64,000 bases of DNA from Cavia porcellus. Taxonomy: Eukaryota; Chordata; Mammalia; Rodentia; Caviidae. Below the pieces are notes generated by a model. It saw nothing but the letters and a program-made list of their open reading frames with translations, was not told the DNA's origin and searched no databases. The stretch's first letter is position 1; every line of letters begins with the position of its first letter. The position numbers and the translations under genes are program-made. Below, in pieces: positions 50,801-62,246 of this stretch. The stretch is from the NCBI RefSeq assembly GCF_034190915.1, contig NW_026947488.1:5156501-5220500 (forward strand), written 5' to 3'.

Positions 50801-52730
50801 AAAACCAAACTATGAAAACAATACAAAATAATAGGGCATTAACAGTGGCTGCCACCTTCAGAAGGAAATCCCCCCAGATGCTGTGCTGCATGTTGTTACT
50901 CTCCAGATAGATGCCAGGCCACTGGCCTTAGGCCTGCCGGTCAGTCCACCCTGAACACTACCAGCACGGTTCTGTGCTGCTCTTCTGACTCCAGCACGCT
51001 CCTCTCGGCCTGCTTCTCCACACCAGTGGTTGCTTACAGCGGGGGTGGAGGTGGGGAGCGCGGCATCCCCCAGCCCACGCAGCGGCTGGCTCACTGGAAG
51101 GGCTTGGCTGCTTCTTTCTGCTCCCAGCGGCCCAGGACTGTGCCTCACTGGAAGTTAGGGTTAGTCACAGTCTGTTCAGCTATCGAGTACTGTGGGAACT
51201 GCGTGGTGCCTACTGTGTGCTGGTTACTGTGTGCTTGCTTTTTCCCCTCAGCCTGGGGACAGCTTTCCCAGACTCCTCTGCAGCTGGCAGACGTTACCTA
51301 GTGGTTTCTGTTGCCAGGTGATGAGTGGCAGGCTGAGATGGAGAAGTGGGGGAGCTGAGTGCACGTTTCTTTGCGAGGAGGTTAGCAAGTGGTGTCTCAC
51401 GCCTGCTTCCTGCTCATCCCCAGAGTGTGACAAATTCAACCAGTGTGGGACCTGCACCGAATTCAAAGAGTGCCACACCATCCAGAACTACACCCTCTGG
51501 AGAGTCGGCGACTACGGCTCTGTCTCCGGGAGGGAGAAGATGATGGCGGAGATCTACAAAAACGGCCCCATCAGGTGAGGACCCGCCCTGCGGCGGAGGG
51601 GCCTCCAGGTGGAGGCATGTGTGCAGGCGTGGGGACCTGTGTGTCGTCTTCACCTGCTGTACCTTCACTGTAAGCACTTCCGTTTTCTCCGAAGTAAGCA
51701 ACCCTAAGGTGGTTCCTGGCTGTCCGGACACAGGGGCAGCTGAGGCCGCGGCCTCGGCAGGAAGACACTGAGTATGGGCGCCAGTGCCCATGGGTGCACT
51801 GTCACATCGGGAATTCTGCTTGTTCACAGCTGCGGCATAATGGCGACAGAAAAGATGGCTAACTACACCGGAGGCATCTATGCAGAGTACCATGAGGATG
51901 CCTTCATCAACCACATCATTTCCGTGGTCGGGTGGGATGTGAGCAGCGACGGCACCGAGTACTGGATCGTCCGGAATTCGTGGGGTGAACCCTGGGTGAG
52001 ACACTCTCACACACAGCGGGGGGAGGGACTGGGGCCCGATCCCCCACCGCATGTGTCCTAGGGTGACAGGCAGCGCCAGCCAGCAGCTCCTCCTGCAGCC
52101 GCTACTGGGACCGCTGGGCAAGCAGAGCTCCCTCAGCCCCACCATGCCCGGGCAGAGTGGCCGCAGGGGCATCAGGCCTCTTCCCCGCCTCCTCCCGGGG
52201 CTCTGGCGCAGCCTGAGTCACAGTGACTTTTCAGGAACACTACTTTGAGCTGGGTCAGAAATCACCTAGCATGGAGCCTTTATCAGTGTAAGACACAGAA
52301 GCGCATCATCCCCAGTGGGGGAAAGGTGGCAGCCTTGAAAGCGCTCAGCTTTAAATGCCTGGAGATGTCGGTGTTAACGGGGGTCGGGCAAGGGTCCGCA
52401 GGCAGGTTTTGTTACGTTAGTTAGCCTTGGGACAGAGGGCTCTGGGGTTAAATATTCACCCACTGCAGAGGGTATTTACACACAGGGTCACGGGAGGGTG
52501 ATGGGCAGGGTGCAGGGTGGCCAGACACATCCTGCAGCTGGCTGAAGGGCAGAGGCCAAAAGCAGGGCTGGGGGGGGCAGGCTCTGGGCAGAGGAGCTGA
52601 GGGGACTTTCCTTCTCCAGGGCGAGCGAGGCTGGATGCGGATAGTGACCAGCACCTACAAGGGCGGCAAGGGTGCCAGTTACAACCTCGCCATCGAGGAG
52701 AGCTGTGCCTTTGGGGACCCCATCGTGTAG
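44656..52730 (+). CDS. CTSZ: Cathepsin Z (cathepsin X), lysosomal carboxypeptidase
   Basis: CTSZ is a papain-family (C1A) cysteine protease acting as a carboxypeptidase in lysosomes and on cell surfaces. Coding exons are 44656-44795, 45208-45371, 48944-49123, 51424-51574, 51830-51995 and 52620-52730 (TAG). They total 303 residues, equal to human. A signal peptide ([20 protein letters not shown]) precedes a very short propeptide carrying an RGD motif at 37-39. The cathepsin X signature HIP insertion stands just before the active-site block QYCGSCWAH (catalytic Cys91). The catalytic His is in [11 protein letters not shown] and the Asn in VRNSWGEPW. The residue after CWAH is Gly where human has Ala, and VSSDGTEY carries one residue more than human. 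The gene is complete. Confidence 0.97.
46208..46290 (-). repeat. MIR-like fragment, CTSZ intron 2
   Basis: 'gaggaaactgaggctcttcg' then 'ggtggcagggattcaagctc' is a reversed MIR core. Confidence 0.6.
47355..47545 (+). repeat. 7SL-like plus tRNA-like SINE pair, CTSZ intron 2
   Basis: 'accccagctactcaggggcc', 'gaggtcagcctgggcagctt' and 'aaaaccctgtctcaattact' form a 7SL-like unit. A tRNA-like piece follows ('tgtagtgcttgtttaacatg', 'gtaccag') with an A-tail. The arrangement recalls B1-dID elements. Confidence 0.6.
47920..47974. repeat. Segment duplicated in CTSZ intron 3 (copy 1)
   Basis: It shares 'gggcactg', 'tgcttg(c/t)gggg', 'catcttg' and 'ggggtgttactgcag' in the same order with 49819-49879. 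The copies differ by small gaps and several substitutions. Confidence 0.6.
49124..51423 (+). other. CTSZ intron 3
   Basis: A 2.3 kb intron. It contains the second copy of the duplicated 60-bp segment (49819-49879) and an AT-rich patch at about 50500-50840 with many 'aaaacaa'-type runs. That patch may be an old repeat of unknown family. No exon seen. Confidence 0.65.
49819..49879. repeat. Segment duplicated in CTSZ intron 2 (copy 2)
   Basis: Partner of 47920-47974. It ends at the same 'ggggtgttactgcag'. Confidence 0.6.
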
Positions 52731-53068
52731 GGGTGAGGTCAGGAACCCTGGGCCACACGACCGGGCTGATCAGCCGGACGAGAGCGACTGTCAACACTGG
52801 ACACCGTCACTGCACTGAGCACCCAGAGTCAGCTTTCTGGCTGAAGCGCCCCGCACCCCTCACAGTCCGCTGCTTAGCCCTGCTCGGCCACTGCCCCGCC
52901 CCCGGTGAGGAGCGGACCCGAGCCAGGGCACGCGGGCCTGCACGGTCTGCTGTCTCCCCCGTCTCTCCCGGTACCAACCACGGTCTGTAAGACGGCACTA
53001 ACGAGGTACAGTGCCTGAGCTGGAACCCCACTCTTATGCCCCACAGAATCAGTGCTGCCCATGGCATG

Positions 53069-53074
53069 AATAAA
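53069..53074 (+). terminator. Poly(A) signal AATAAA of CTSZ
   Basis: Canonical hexamer 339 bp after the stop codon. A GT-rich element (gcctgcctgtgcc) follows, giving a 3' UTR of about 360 nt. Confidence 0.85.
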
Positions 53075-53177
53075 GTATCTGGCTTCACCCAACACCAGAG
53101 CCTGCCTGTGCCTTACTCATACTGAGACCAGAACATCGGAACCATGCCTTCCAGCCCGCAGAAAGGCTTTTTAAAAA

Positions 53178-53183
53178 TTTATT
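53178..53183 (-). terminator. Poly(A) signal AATAAA of NELFCD
   Basis: Plus-strand TTTATT lies about 470 bp past the NELFCD stop codon on the minus strand. Its 3' UTR contains an A17 run on the plus strand (53239-53255) and a short CA tract. The signal is 104 bp from the opposed CTSZ signal. Confidence 0.75.
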
Positions 53184-53650
53184 TTGTGTTCTTAGCAAAT
53201 TTAAACACACACACACTCTCTCTTTCACACAGTCTACCAAAAAAAAAAAAAAAAAGTCAGCCAACCAGTTTGGTTCTTCTGAGGAAACTTCAGTCTACCT
53301 TGAAAACACTCCCCAAGTGTCTCCTGAGCTCCTACCATCCCTGGCCTGACTGACAGTGGGTCACCCCGAGAAGAACAGGAACCCAGTTCCTGTGCTGAGG
53401 GACTTCAACACTGCACACAGGACTGAGGAACAGAACTGGGCTGACAGCAAAGAGAAGGGACTGTCCTTACCAGCAGGTCCGCACTCGCACTGCTAACATT
53501 TCCCTCTTTTAAAAAATCACACACACCCCTCGCCCCAGCACACCCCATGTCCGACCGAGACGCTGACTGAGCTGCTTCAAACGGCATCGCCCGCAAGGGT
53601 CCTGTAGCCAGGCTCCAGAAGGTTCTGCTTCAGCTCGGCGATGTTCTGAT

Positions 53651-56600
53651 TCAGTTCACCATGATGAAGTTAGACTTGCAGTGAGCTGCAGTGAGAGGCA
53701 CAGTCACAGGGCTGTGAGAGAGCCACTGTCATGGCAGAGCTGCCACAGGAGGGGAGGCGAACACAGCGCCGCCGCCAGGGGACGTCCACACAGGCCTTAC
53801 CAATAAACTCGGTCACCGGGTCATGTTCGCCCTCTGTTTTGATGGTGCCTGCAATGCTATCGTTTTCCAAGATGGGGAGGAAGAGCTGCACGAAGTCAGA
53901 GGTGTACGGAGGAGCGATGACATCCAGCACCTAGGAGGGGAGAGCGGGGTCACCCTGCCTGCAGCCGCCGTGCAGCACCACAGCGACGGGTGAGAGGACA
54001 GTCGGTCTGGAGCAGCCCCCCGCCCCCGGGCTTTCTGTGCAACACTGGTCTCGGGCACTAAGGCCGCAGGGCAGTTCCTGCAGGGCGGAGGCACTCGGCA
54101 CAACTGCTATCTGTCATCGCCCTCTCCATGGTTTATCAAAAGCACAGTTCCGAGAGTTAGGCACAACGTGAACTAAGCTAAGTCAAAAGGGCACGACTAG
54201 TGTAAAGAGCATGAAACACGAAACCAACGGTGCATTGCTGACCTCAGTGACAAAATAGCGAATGAGTGAAATGTCAGTGTCCAGCTTCTCCAGACACTTT
54301 CGGATGTAACTGACAACAGGAAGTACATAACCTCGACTCAGCAGGTGAACCATCCTGTCCAGCAGGGTCTTCTTTAACTCAAGCTGCGGAAGAGGGGGCA
54401 GAGGAGCCGGTCAGAATGGGGTGCTCCCCCAGTCCCCCAAGCCCTGGGGTGCTGCTCACCTGCTCCATTACATCCAGCTGGGAGTGCTCAGTCTCAAAGA
54501 GCTTAACAAGCAGCTGTAGGACCTGGGGGTGCAGGAGCTGGTGGCAGGTGCTGATCTACAAACAGGCCAAAGGGAACCTTACTGAGGAGCGCGGTCAGGT
54601 TTCGGAGCTCCCTCTCAGAACCCAGAGAGCCACTGTCAGGGCACTGCTGAGGCGGACAGCCTTGAACGCTGAACCATGCTCATCCTTTCCGTAACATTTA
54701 GCAGACACCAAGAAATCGACACAATCAATAAAAACTTTGCTTAGCTAGAAACAGTTCAAGAAAGTTTTGGGAAGAGTATCTACCACTTTCGCCAAAAAGA
54801 TGCAGGGAAATTCAGATGTGCCCAGCACGAGATGGCCCCGTACCTCATCTAGCAGCGCCAGGTGCACTGGAGTGTGGTCGGTCTGCAGCTGGAAGTACCT
54901 GGGTTCCGACACGGTCCAGTCCACCCACTTCAGCACACCCATTGCTACCACTGGGAACCTGGAGGTGGGTGATCAGGGAGAATGACTCCTTTAGCAGGAG
55001 CAGGAAAAAGGTGCTGAAACGCTGTGAGCACCAGGGTTACAAGTTTAAGGACAAACCGAGAATGCCCACCAACTGACCCTTTAGTGTGTGCTCTCAGAGG
55101 ACATGGCGTGATGGGCGCAGCAAAGCAGATTCCATTCCCAGTTCACTCGCACTCGAATCACTTTACTAATTTAAACAGGGGACCGTTTGTGTGCAGCACT
55201 CTGGCTGGGGTGGGCCTAGGCTCAAGGTCACCTTTACTTAGCAAGCGTCCCCTTGGTCCCCCAGCACCAGGAAACGGGAAGACTAAACTGCTTACAGGAT
55301 GCAGTATTTCCTCCAGGACACCATCTACACAACTGGCACAATCATCACACCATCCCCACATAAGCAGTATTTCACTGCTGTAACTTTTACTGCAGATGAA
55401 CCCTCTCTTAAAGGCAAACTTTGTAATTCTGGGTGGTTTTCCTCTTACTAAGTCTCACCTGTGAAGATTTACTGAACAGATTTATACCAGTGAACAGCTG
55501 AAATCACTCACGCTGTGAGCCTGTCTAAAGTCCTCCAAACACATTTAAAAAACAAAGAAAGAAATGGAAGGCCCAAGTATCCCAGAAGCGTCGGTCGGTT
55601 ACATGAGCTTTTACTGAGAAAGCCTGGCCAGTGCCCCGAGGGTCCGGCCTGGGGACCGGCTGCAGGGCTCACCTAATACACTGGTAAAGTGTGCTCAGTT
55701 CCGCCACAAGTTCGGAGGCGCCTTTGTTCTCATTACAGCACAAATTGTGAACCGTCTCCACGGCTTTCGAAGTTGACTTCAGCTCATCTTTGTTGATGCT
55801 CACCCGCTTGTTCTGGAAACACACGCACAAGGTGGTGAACCCCGAGACACCGCCGCCCTGCTGCCAGGTGTCCTGACATCAGCTGCTTCCCTCTGCAGGG
55901 CCGCTTCCCTGGCTCTGAGGTCAGAGGTCAAATTAACTGTCAAACTGCAAAGTCACACAGGGCAGGAAAACTGAAACCCAGGGAGACCAGTGTTTGGCTT
56001 AGGAAATCAGTTTCACTTCTTTGGTAACGTTTCACATTATGGTTTGCAAAGTATCAAAAAGTCTATGCAGAGTTTCTTGTGACGTTTAGCGCTTTTGCTA
56101 TCTTATGCACAAACAGAAGAAAACAGTCCTAACTCTAGACGAGCTAGGGAGTTCTTGTAACCACAATTCCCCAGTAATACCACAGCAGAGGATACTGGCT
56201 CCTGGAGGCCAGAGCTGACAGTACCTTCTTCCAGGTCTCAACCACACTTGCTGCATAAGCCAAGATGTGGATGTACTTGTGTTTGTGGTCCTGGTTGATC
56301 CGGGCGCCTGGCTTGAAGAGTGACTGCATGAACAGGTCCAGGAAGGCGGGAACTCGGATCTGGGAAGCACACACCAGAAGGGGGCTGACAGGAGAGCGGA
56401 CACACACGCTCACATCACCCTGCAGGACTCTGGGAAGCGGGGGCGCCACCGTGCCCGAAGGCTGAATGTGATGGGCAAGGCCAGAATACGACAGAAACAT
56501 TTCCATTTCAACCTGGTTTTGCATTTGCTGCCTCAAGAGAATTAGGGAAAGGCACAGACTTTCCAGAGCAACCCTGCCAATCAGCACTGGGGTGTCCCAC

Positions 56601-59600
56601 CTTACAAAAACGAAAGGCCACTCACCAGTTCAACGGGAGGGGGGTCCATGCTTGTGAACATCTTGAACAGGACTGTGATGTCTGCGGGGTTCAGAGCACC
56701 TTTGGAGAGCATGGCCCCAAGGGCCTGGCAGGCACGGGGGTAGGAGGCGGCTGTGCCCAGGGCCAGTGTGATCTGACTGGCATCGTGGCCTCTTGATGGA
56801 AAAACCACACAGCTTGTCACTAACAGGCCAGTGTACACTTTTATGTTTTTCTTGTTTTCCTTTCTACCTACTTAATGCTTTCAACTGCTGAGATCTTTTT
56901 CATATTTCTGTCCTTCACTGGTTTACTGACCCCATAACCCAAGAAAACAACATTTAGAGTGAACTGGGGAAAATTATTACAATACAGCTTACAGATGGGA
57001 AAGGGAAATCGTACACTTTTTAAAAAATCTTAGACTCTGTTAGTAGAAGGAAATGAAAGTTAGTAAGAGACAATGCTCTACAAGACACAGACGGTAGTGT
57101 AACACCCAGGTCAGTGAGTCGCTCTTCTAACACTCTTGTTATTTGCTATTGATGACCCTAACATATGAAACAAAAGTTACACACCCAGGGAACTGAAGAA
57201 TACTCAAGTACTTTACAAAACAGTCATCAAACAAGAGTCTGAAAGTCAAGTTCCCCAGAATTACAAACCACCCTGACTTCTAGCTCTCCAGGATACACAT
57301 TTACCTAGGCGTCAGAGGGAAGGGACTAGAAGCCTGGCTGTGACTAGGGGCACAGGGCTGAGTGGGGGAGTCGGGAAGTAGAGCATGGCCTCACTTCTCC
57401 TGGGCGTAGCGCTGCACCTCCTGTGCGACCCTGCGGACTGCGGAGCCGCCCTGCTCCTCCTGCGCCAGCACCGACATCACAGCCTGGGCGAACAGGTACG
57501 TGTGCTCCCCGTGGCACACCATCTTCTGCAACGGGACAGCGAGACAGAGCTGAGGGCCCACGCACAGCACAGAGGACAGCTCTCGGGCAGGGAAATTACT
57601 TCTGGGGCGGGGCAGGGCAGGGGCAGGAAGCAGCTTTTCATGCTTGAAACTCAAAACCCCAACCAGCCTCTTCATCCAAGAGTCACAGAGTAAAGAACTT
57701 ACAGCAAACTCGGGAAGATTTTTTTCAAGATTTTCTTCTCCTCCATCCAAAATTGTGGCTAGAGAGGTTCGAAGCACTCTGGAGAACACTTCCAGCTGCT
57801 GACATGCCGTGGACACGCTGGTGATCTCCCCTTGGTACCCTGCATCAGAAATCAGCTGCCACACAAAACAAAGATGGAGCATAAGGACCAAGTGACCCCG
57901 CCTTTCAGAGCAGGTGGCTGGTCAGTGTCTGTGCTGAGCAGAACACACACACACTGCTCTCGGGTCCCCAACCTCTGCGGTGCCTCCTGCTTTGCCAGCA
58001 TCTAGGCCACGACCCAAGGTCACTGCCTGTATAGGGTCTCTGTGTAAAAGCAAGCAGGAGCAGGCATGCTTATAGCTCCTCAGCACACATGCACATTCTA
58101 AATATGTCCCCGTTAACCCTTAAATCAAAGCCGGGTAGAGTGGTGCAAGCCTGTAGCCCCAGTGCTTGAGAGGCCAGCCGGAACTACACAGGGAGGCCCG
58201 GGCTCAGGAGAGCCGGGGGAGGGAGGGCCTGAACCTGAAGGCGGACTCAGTGCTTCCCTAAAAACACATACATTAAGTCCTCTGCTTCCCTTTTTTTTTT
58301 GTCTTTTTCCTTTTTATCGGTACCAGGGATTGAACTCACGACTGCCTGCTTGCAAGGCAGGCGTTATGCCGCTAAGCTAAATCCCCAGTCCCAATGCTTC
58401 CCTTTCTTAGAGCAAGGATTATTGAAGTGAAATGACTTCACCAAAAAAGCTCACATGATTTGCCAAAGGAAACAGGCAACCAAATAACTGCAGAATGTTC
58501 GCACACATTTTTGTTTTCTCTGACTCCGAATTCCTCCTACCTTAACAGTGAAGTTAAGCATTAAACAGTCCGGATGAGCTTCAGCCAGTTTGTAAAAGAG
58601 ATCTCTCCAAGTGGTGTGTGCGATCATCTGCTCAAGCCAGGCTGGAGTCTGCAAACACACACACAGCAAGGTAAGAGGCCTGGCTGCAGCCTGAGAGAAG
58701 ACCGCATCGTACAAACAATCACAGGACACTCCAGCTGGACAGCCCGCAGGAAGCAGACCCAGGGCTGCTCACGCCAGTTAGCCGAGTGGCAGGAGAGTCC
58801 CCAGACCCCAACCCCAGGTTCTGCAAGCTCCACTTCAGTGTGAGAGGACGTGGAAGCGTGTGTACAGGGAGGGGTACTGTCTCACACACACAATTAACTG
58901 ATAGTCAGCTGCACTCCTTTGGCAAGAGAAAAGGCAATTTAAAGTGCATAGGCAGCCACGAAGATGTGCGTCTAGGCCAGTGGCGGCAAACATTTTAGAG
59001 CTTTCAATGAGAACAGCCCGCTGTACCGTGCGTGCGTGCGTGCCACAGGTTCCCACTACTACTCTGGGGCTCCTAAGGGTGCCTGACGGATGGGGCATTG
59101 AGCTCAGAACCCACCCAAGGCCAGGCTCCCTGCAGCTGCTCCCAGCCACTCCCCAAGCACAGTGGAGTTTCTGAGGCAGCCCTGTCCTAGGAGACACAGG
59201 CTTCTGTAACAGGCGCCACGGCTCAGACAGCTCGTGGGCCTGGAGAATACCCTGAAAGCTGACGTGCCTGACTCTCTTCCCTTCTGTCCTCCTGGCCTTC
59301 CCAGGCTCCAGCTTTTCCTCACGGGGTCCGCTCCATCCTCCCTACATGTCTAACGCGGTTTCAGTGTGTTTTCCGGAGGACCCCATGTCTCTCCTCTCCC
59401 AGAGCTTCACGCAGGGTCTGTATGAGTCACGTGGTAAGGGCTGCACTGGCGCTGGTCTCAGCAGTGGGAGCCTCCTATGTGCAGGCACCTCACTCTGCAT
59501 GGCAGCAGAGAAGGGGCTCCACAACCCAGCACCCAGCTCTTAGTACTTCCACGACATGCCTGCACCACTGCACACACGGGGCCAGCAGACAGCCCTGGGA

Positions 59601-61126
59601 TGTGCTACTAAGGACGATATTCCTCACCTCTCCTTCTTCAGTAAAAATAGAATCTGCTTTGCGAGGGTCAAAATGTTTGATCAATAAACTCTTCAGGTGA
59701 TTTTCCACAGTCTCCTGAACCTGCACTGGCTCAACACCTGAAAGAAAGCGAAAGCGCTGCGTCAGCCGGCGGAGCCTTCTGAGGCCGTCCGCTTCTGCAG
59801 AGAAAGGCACCGGCCTAAGGCACCTGGAGCCCAACAGCACAGCACTGCCCCTGGCCGCCTCTGAAACAGTTAAGACTGAGACCTTCTAAAACAGTTATTC
59901 CGAACTGGACACGGTGGCACACACCTGCAACTCCAGCCTGAGCAACTCAGTGAGACCATGTCTCAAAATTAAAAATAATGCCTGTGATCCCAGCTAGAGG
60001 GTCATCATGAGTTTGAAGCCAGCCTGGGCCACAAAGTAAGTTCCAGTCTAGCGCTACAAAGTTAGACTTTGTCTCCAAAGAAAAGTAAATAAAAATAAGT
60101 AAGTAAACAAGGGCTTAGAATGTTGCTCAGGAGGAAAGCCTAGGGTTAAACCCAGCATTGAAAAAAAAAGACAGCATTCAGTGATAAGACAGCAGAGTGG
60201 ACACACAGGACGTCCACCTGGAAAGGCCAGCAACATCTTCAAAGCCTCACCAAGGACAGAGACAGACACAGACAGGTAGGAAGGTGGAAAACACACAAGG
60301 GAGAGATGCAGCCAAGACTCACTTGGATCTACGCTGTGACAGCAATCAACTCGTTTCTGGACAGCCCTCCCTCCAGTGATGTCATCTGTCCCCCGTCCAG
60401 GGGGTTTACAGTAAGGCTCCACTTTGACCATATTAGCCAAAGCTGGTCTTAAATTATCCATCATTTACTGCTTGCTGTAACAGGCCTCTTGAAAATGACA
60501 CACTCAACACACACTGTCTAATTCTGTAATTCTACAACACGGCAGGGAAAGCAGCTCAATGAGATTCATAGTTGCAGCCTATCTGTAAACCTCAATTACT
60601 GAATCAAATGTAAGAGTCAAGTAGATAAAAACAGCTAAAGAAGTTCAGCTCTTACTCAGACAAATCTTAAAAATCAGGAATGCCGAAAAGTGTTAGAATG
60701 AGCCAAAGGTCCGTTAGGAGGGAGCTGGGGGAAGATCAGGACAAGCCACGCCCAGCACCTGTCTGAATGAGCCACTCGGCCAGCAGGTTCACCGTCTGGG
60801 CCACAGCAGTGTAGTTCTCGGACAGGAGCTGGATGACGTTCTCCGGAGAGCCTCCCGCCTGGAAATACCTGGGAAAAGCGGGAGAGCAGTCACCGGGGGC
60901 AGGCCAGAGGAGCTGGGTGGACGGAAAAGAAGGGTTTTTAAATGAGGGGCAACTCCAGGGAGGTTATCGTCCGGGTCCTTTTACAAAACCCTCTTAACTA
61001 TGCCCTCACATACCTCTTCAAAGTGTTGAAGATGGAGGGCTCCATGATATAGTCCCGCGTGGAAAACTTATGCAGGCATTCCTGCTGCACCTCTGCATCA
61101 TCCTCTCCTTCTCCGGAATCATCTTC
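53651..61126 (-). CDS. NELFCD: Negative elongation factor C/D (TH1L), 5' exon missing
   Basis: NELFCD is a subunit of NELF, which with DSIF holds RNA polymerase II at promoter-proximal pause sites. Fourteen coding exons lie on the minus strand: 61126-61014, 60868-60759, 59737-59628, 58648-58541, 57855-57703, 57525-57395, 56791-56626, 56359-56225, 55812-55673, 54958-54844, 54555-54460, 54383-54243, 53930-53801 and 53685-53651 (TGA). They join in frame to 560 residues, from [10 protein letters not shown] to NFIMVN. Human NELF-D has 590, so only about 30 residues of exon 1 lie beyond the window. The TH1 family helical repeats fill the protein, and an acidic stretch opens exon 2. All introns are GT-AG; the donor after 54243 is the weak GTCAGC. 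No frame damage is seen. Which start (NELF-C or -D) is used cannot be judged here. Confidence 0.96.
58130..58215 (+). repeat. Truncated B1-like SINE, NELFCD intron
   Basis: 'gtagagtggtgcaagcctgt', 'agccccagtgcttgagaggc' and 'ccggaactacacagggaggc' indicate a shortened B1-like copy. Confidence 0.65.
58294..58394 (-). repeat. ID-like SINE, reverse orientation, NELFCD intron
   Basis: 'tttatcggtaccagggattg' and 'gttatgccgctaagctaaat' match the young subfamily seen at 13662 and 16858. It is flanked by tgcttcccttt at 58283-58293 and 58395-58405. Confidence 0.88.
59905..60172 (+). repeat. Rearranged B1-like plus tRNA-like SINE, NELFCD intron
   Basis: 'gacacggtggcacacacctg' is followed out of order by 'gtgatcccagctagagggtc' and 'aagccagcctgggccacaaa', suggesting two partly overlapping B1-like copies up to about 60085. 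A tRNA-like piece ('cagcattgaaaaaaaaag' end) follows at 60105-60172. Confidence 0.6.
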
Positions 61127-61227
61127 CTGTGGCTGGGAAAGGCCAGGGGCCAGGGCAACACAAATGTCCTGCAGTCTTTCCCTAAATCTATAATGCTGTC
61201 CATTTTGAAAACTTTTCGCCACATACT

Positions 61228-61372
61228 TTTTTTTGAGACAGCATCTCACTGTATAGTCCAGGCTGGCCTTGAACTCACTATGTAGCCCAGGCTGGCCTCC
61301 AACTCTCCTGATCCTCCTGCCTCAGCCTCGTGAGTGCTGGGATGGCAGGTGAATGCTGCTATGCCTGGTTAC
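61228..61372 (-). repeat. B1-like SINE, reverse orientation, NELFCD intron 1
   Basis: 'tttttgagacagcatctcac' with two 'caggctggcc'-type arms and 'cctgcctcagcctcgtgagt' is a clear reversed B1-like copy. Confidence 0.88.
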
Positions 61373-61509
61373 AATTTCATTTCACTTCCATGACAATCGC
61401 ATGAAAACTGGCTAGAGAAGGGGTGAGTAGCTATGAGAATGGGGTTCAGAATCACACCATGCGGGATGTATGACCACCGTGGTGAACTGCACTGAAGTCA
61501 CACACACCA

Positions 61510-61645
61510 CCTGGTCTGAGTGGCCATGTCCTCTTCTGTTGGCTATCGTGAGGATTCCATTAGCTAACTTTTGGAAGGGCCAAGCATGATACCAAGACTC
61601 TGGATTGAAGTTCAATAGATATTGGCTACTATTACTGCTGTCACT
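61510..61645 (+). repeat. MIR-like fragment, NELFCD intron 1
   Basis: 'cgtgaggattccattagcta' then 'gttcaatagatattggctac' follows the MIR 3' half. Confidence 0.5.
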
Positions 61646-62029
61646 GTTATTATGTCATGCTTACTATTTCATGTCTTCCCACCAAGACGAACACAGGGAT
61701 TCTCGAAAGTCTGAGGTGTCAATTTACGGTTAGAAACCAAAACTGCTAACTTGCTTTGCATCAGGAGGCCGGCCTGATTCTAGTCTCAGCGCTAGGTGGG
61801 AGCAACCTCAGGCAGGCGGCTCACCTCCTGACAGTCAAAGGAGCCCCACGTCTGCCCAGCCCTAATGCTGTCATCATAACTAAAAGCAGATGCTTTTTTA
61901 GTACCTACTCTATACCGAGGCTGTACAGTTACCCAGGGAACCTAAGAAAATTATTATAAGAGATGGCTTTTCCACGACTCAGCAGACACCAACTTCTGCA
62001 CAACGAACAGAATAGGAAAAGAACTGTGC

Positions 62030-62246
62030 CAGGACCAGCAAACTGTGACCAAATCTGGCCCGCTTCCAATGTTTGTAAATAAAGTTTTATTGAAATACAC
62101 TCACACCTATTTCATCATGTATTGCCTATGATGGCTCACTCCCTAAAACTGTGAAGTTAATTACTTATGACAGAGCCTTACAAAGCCTAGGATATTTACC
62201 ATCTGGCCCTTTACAAATGTTTGCCCACCACCAGTCTGAAATAACA
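62030..62246 (-). mobile_element. Non-autonomous DNA transposon fossil (hAT-like)
   Basis: It begins 'cagcaaactgtgaccaaatc', has 'ctggcccgcttccaatgttt' and 'aataaagttttattgaaata' inside, and ends 'ccatctggccctttacaaat' then 'gtttgcccaccaccagtctg'. The inverted 'gcaaac / gtttgc' ends and the body match a common short mammalian DNA element, here in reverse. I do not name the subfamily. Confidence 0.6.

Noticed and set aside
58970..59060. 'ccagtggcggcaaacatttt' stretch with a cgtg run in a NELFCD intron as another DNA transposon
   Set aside because: Only one end looks like a hAT-type terminus and no matching other end was found.
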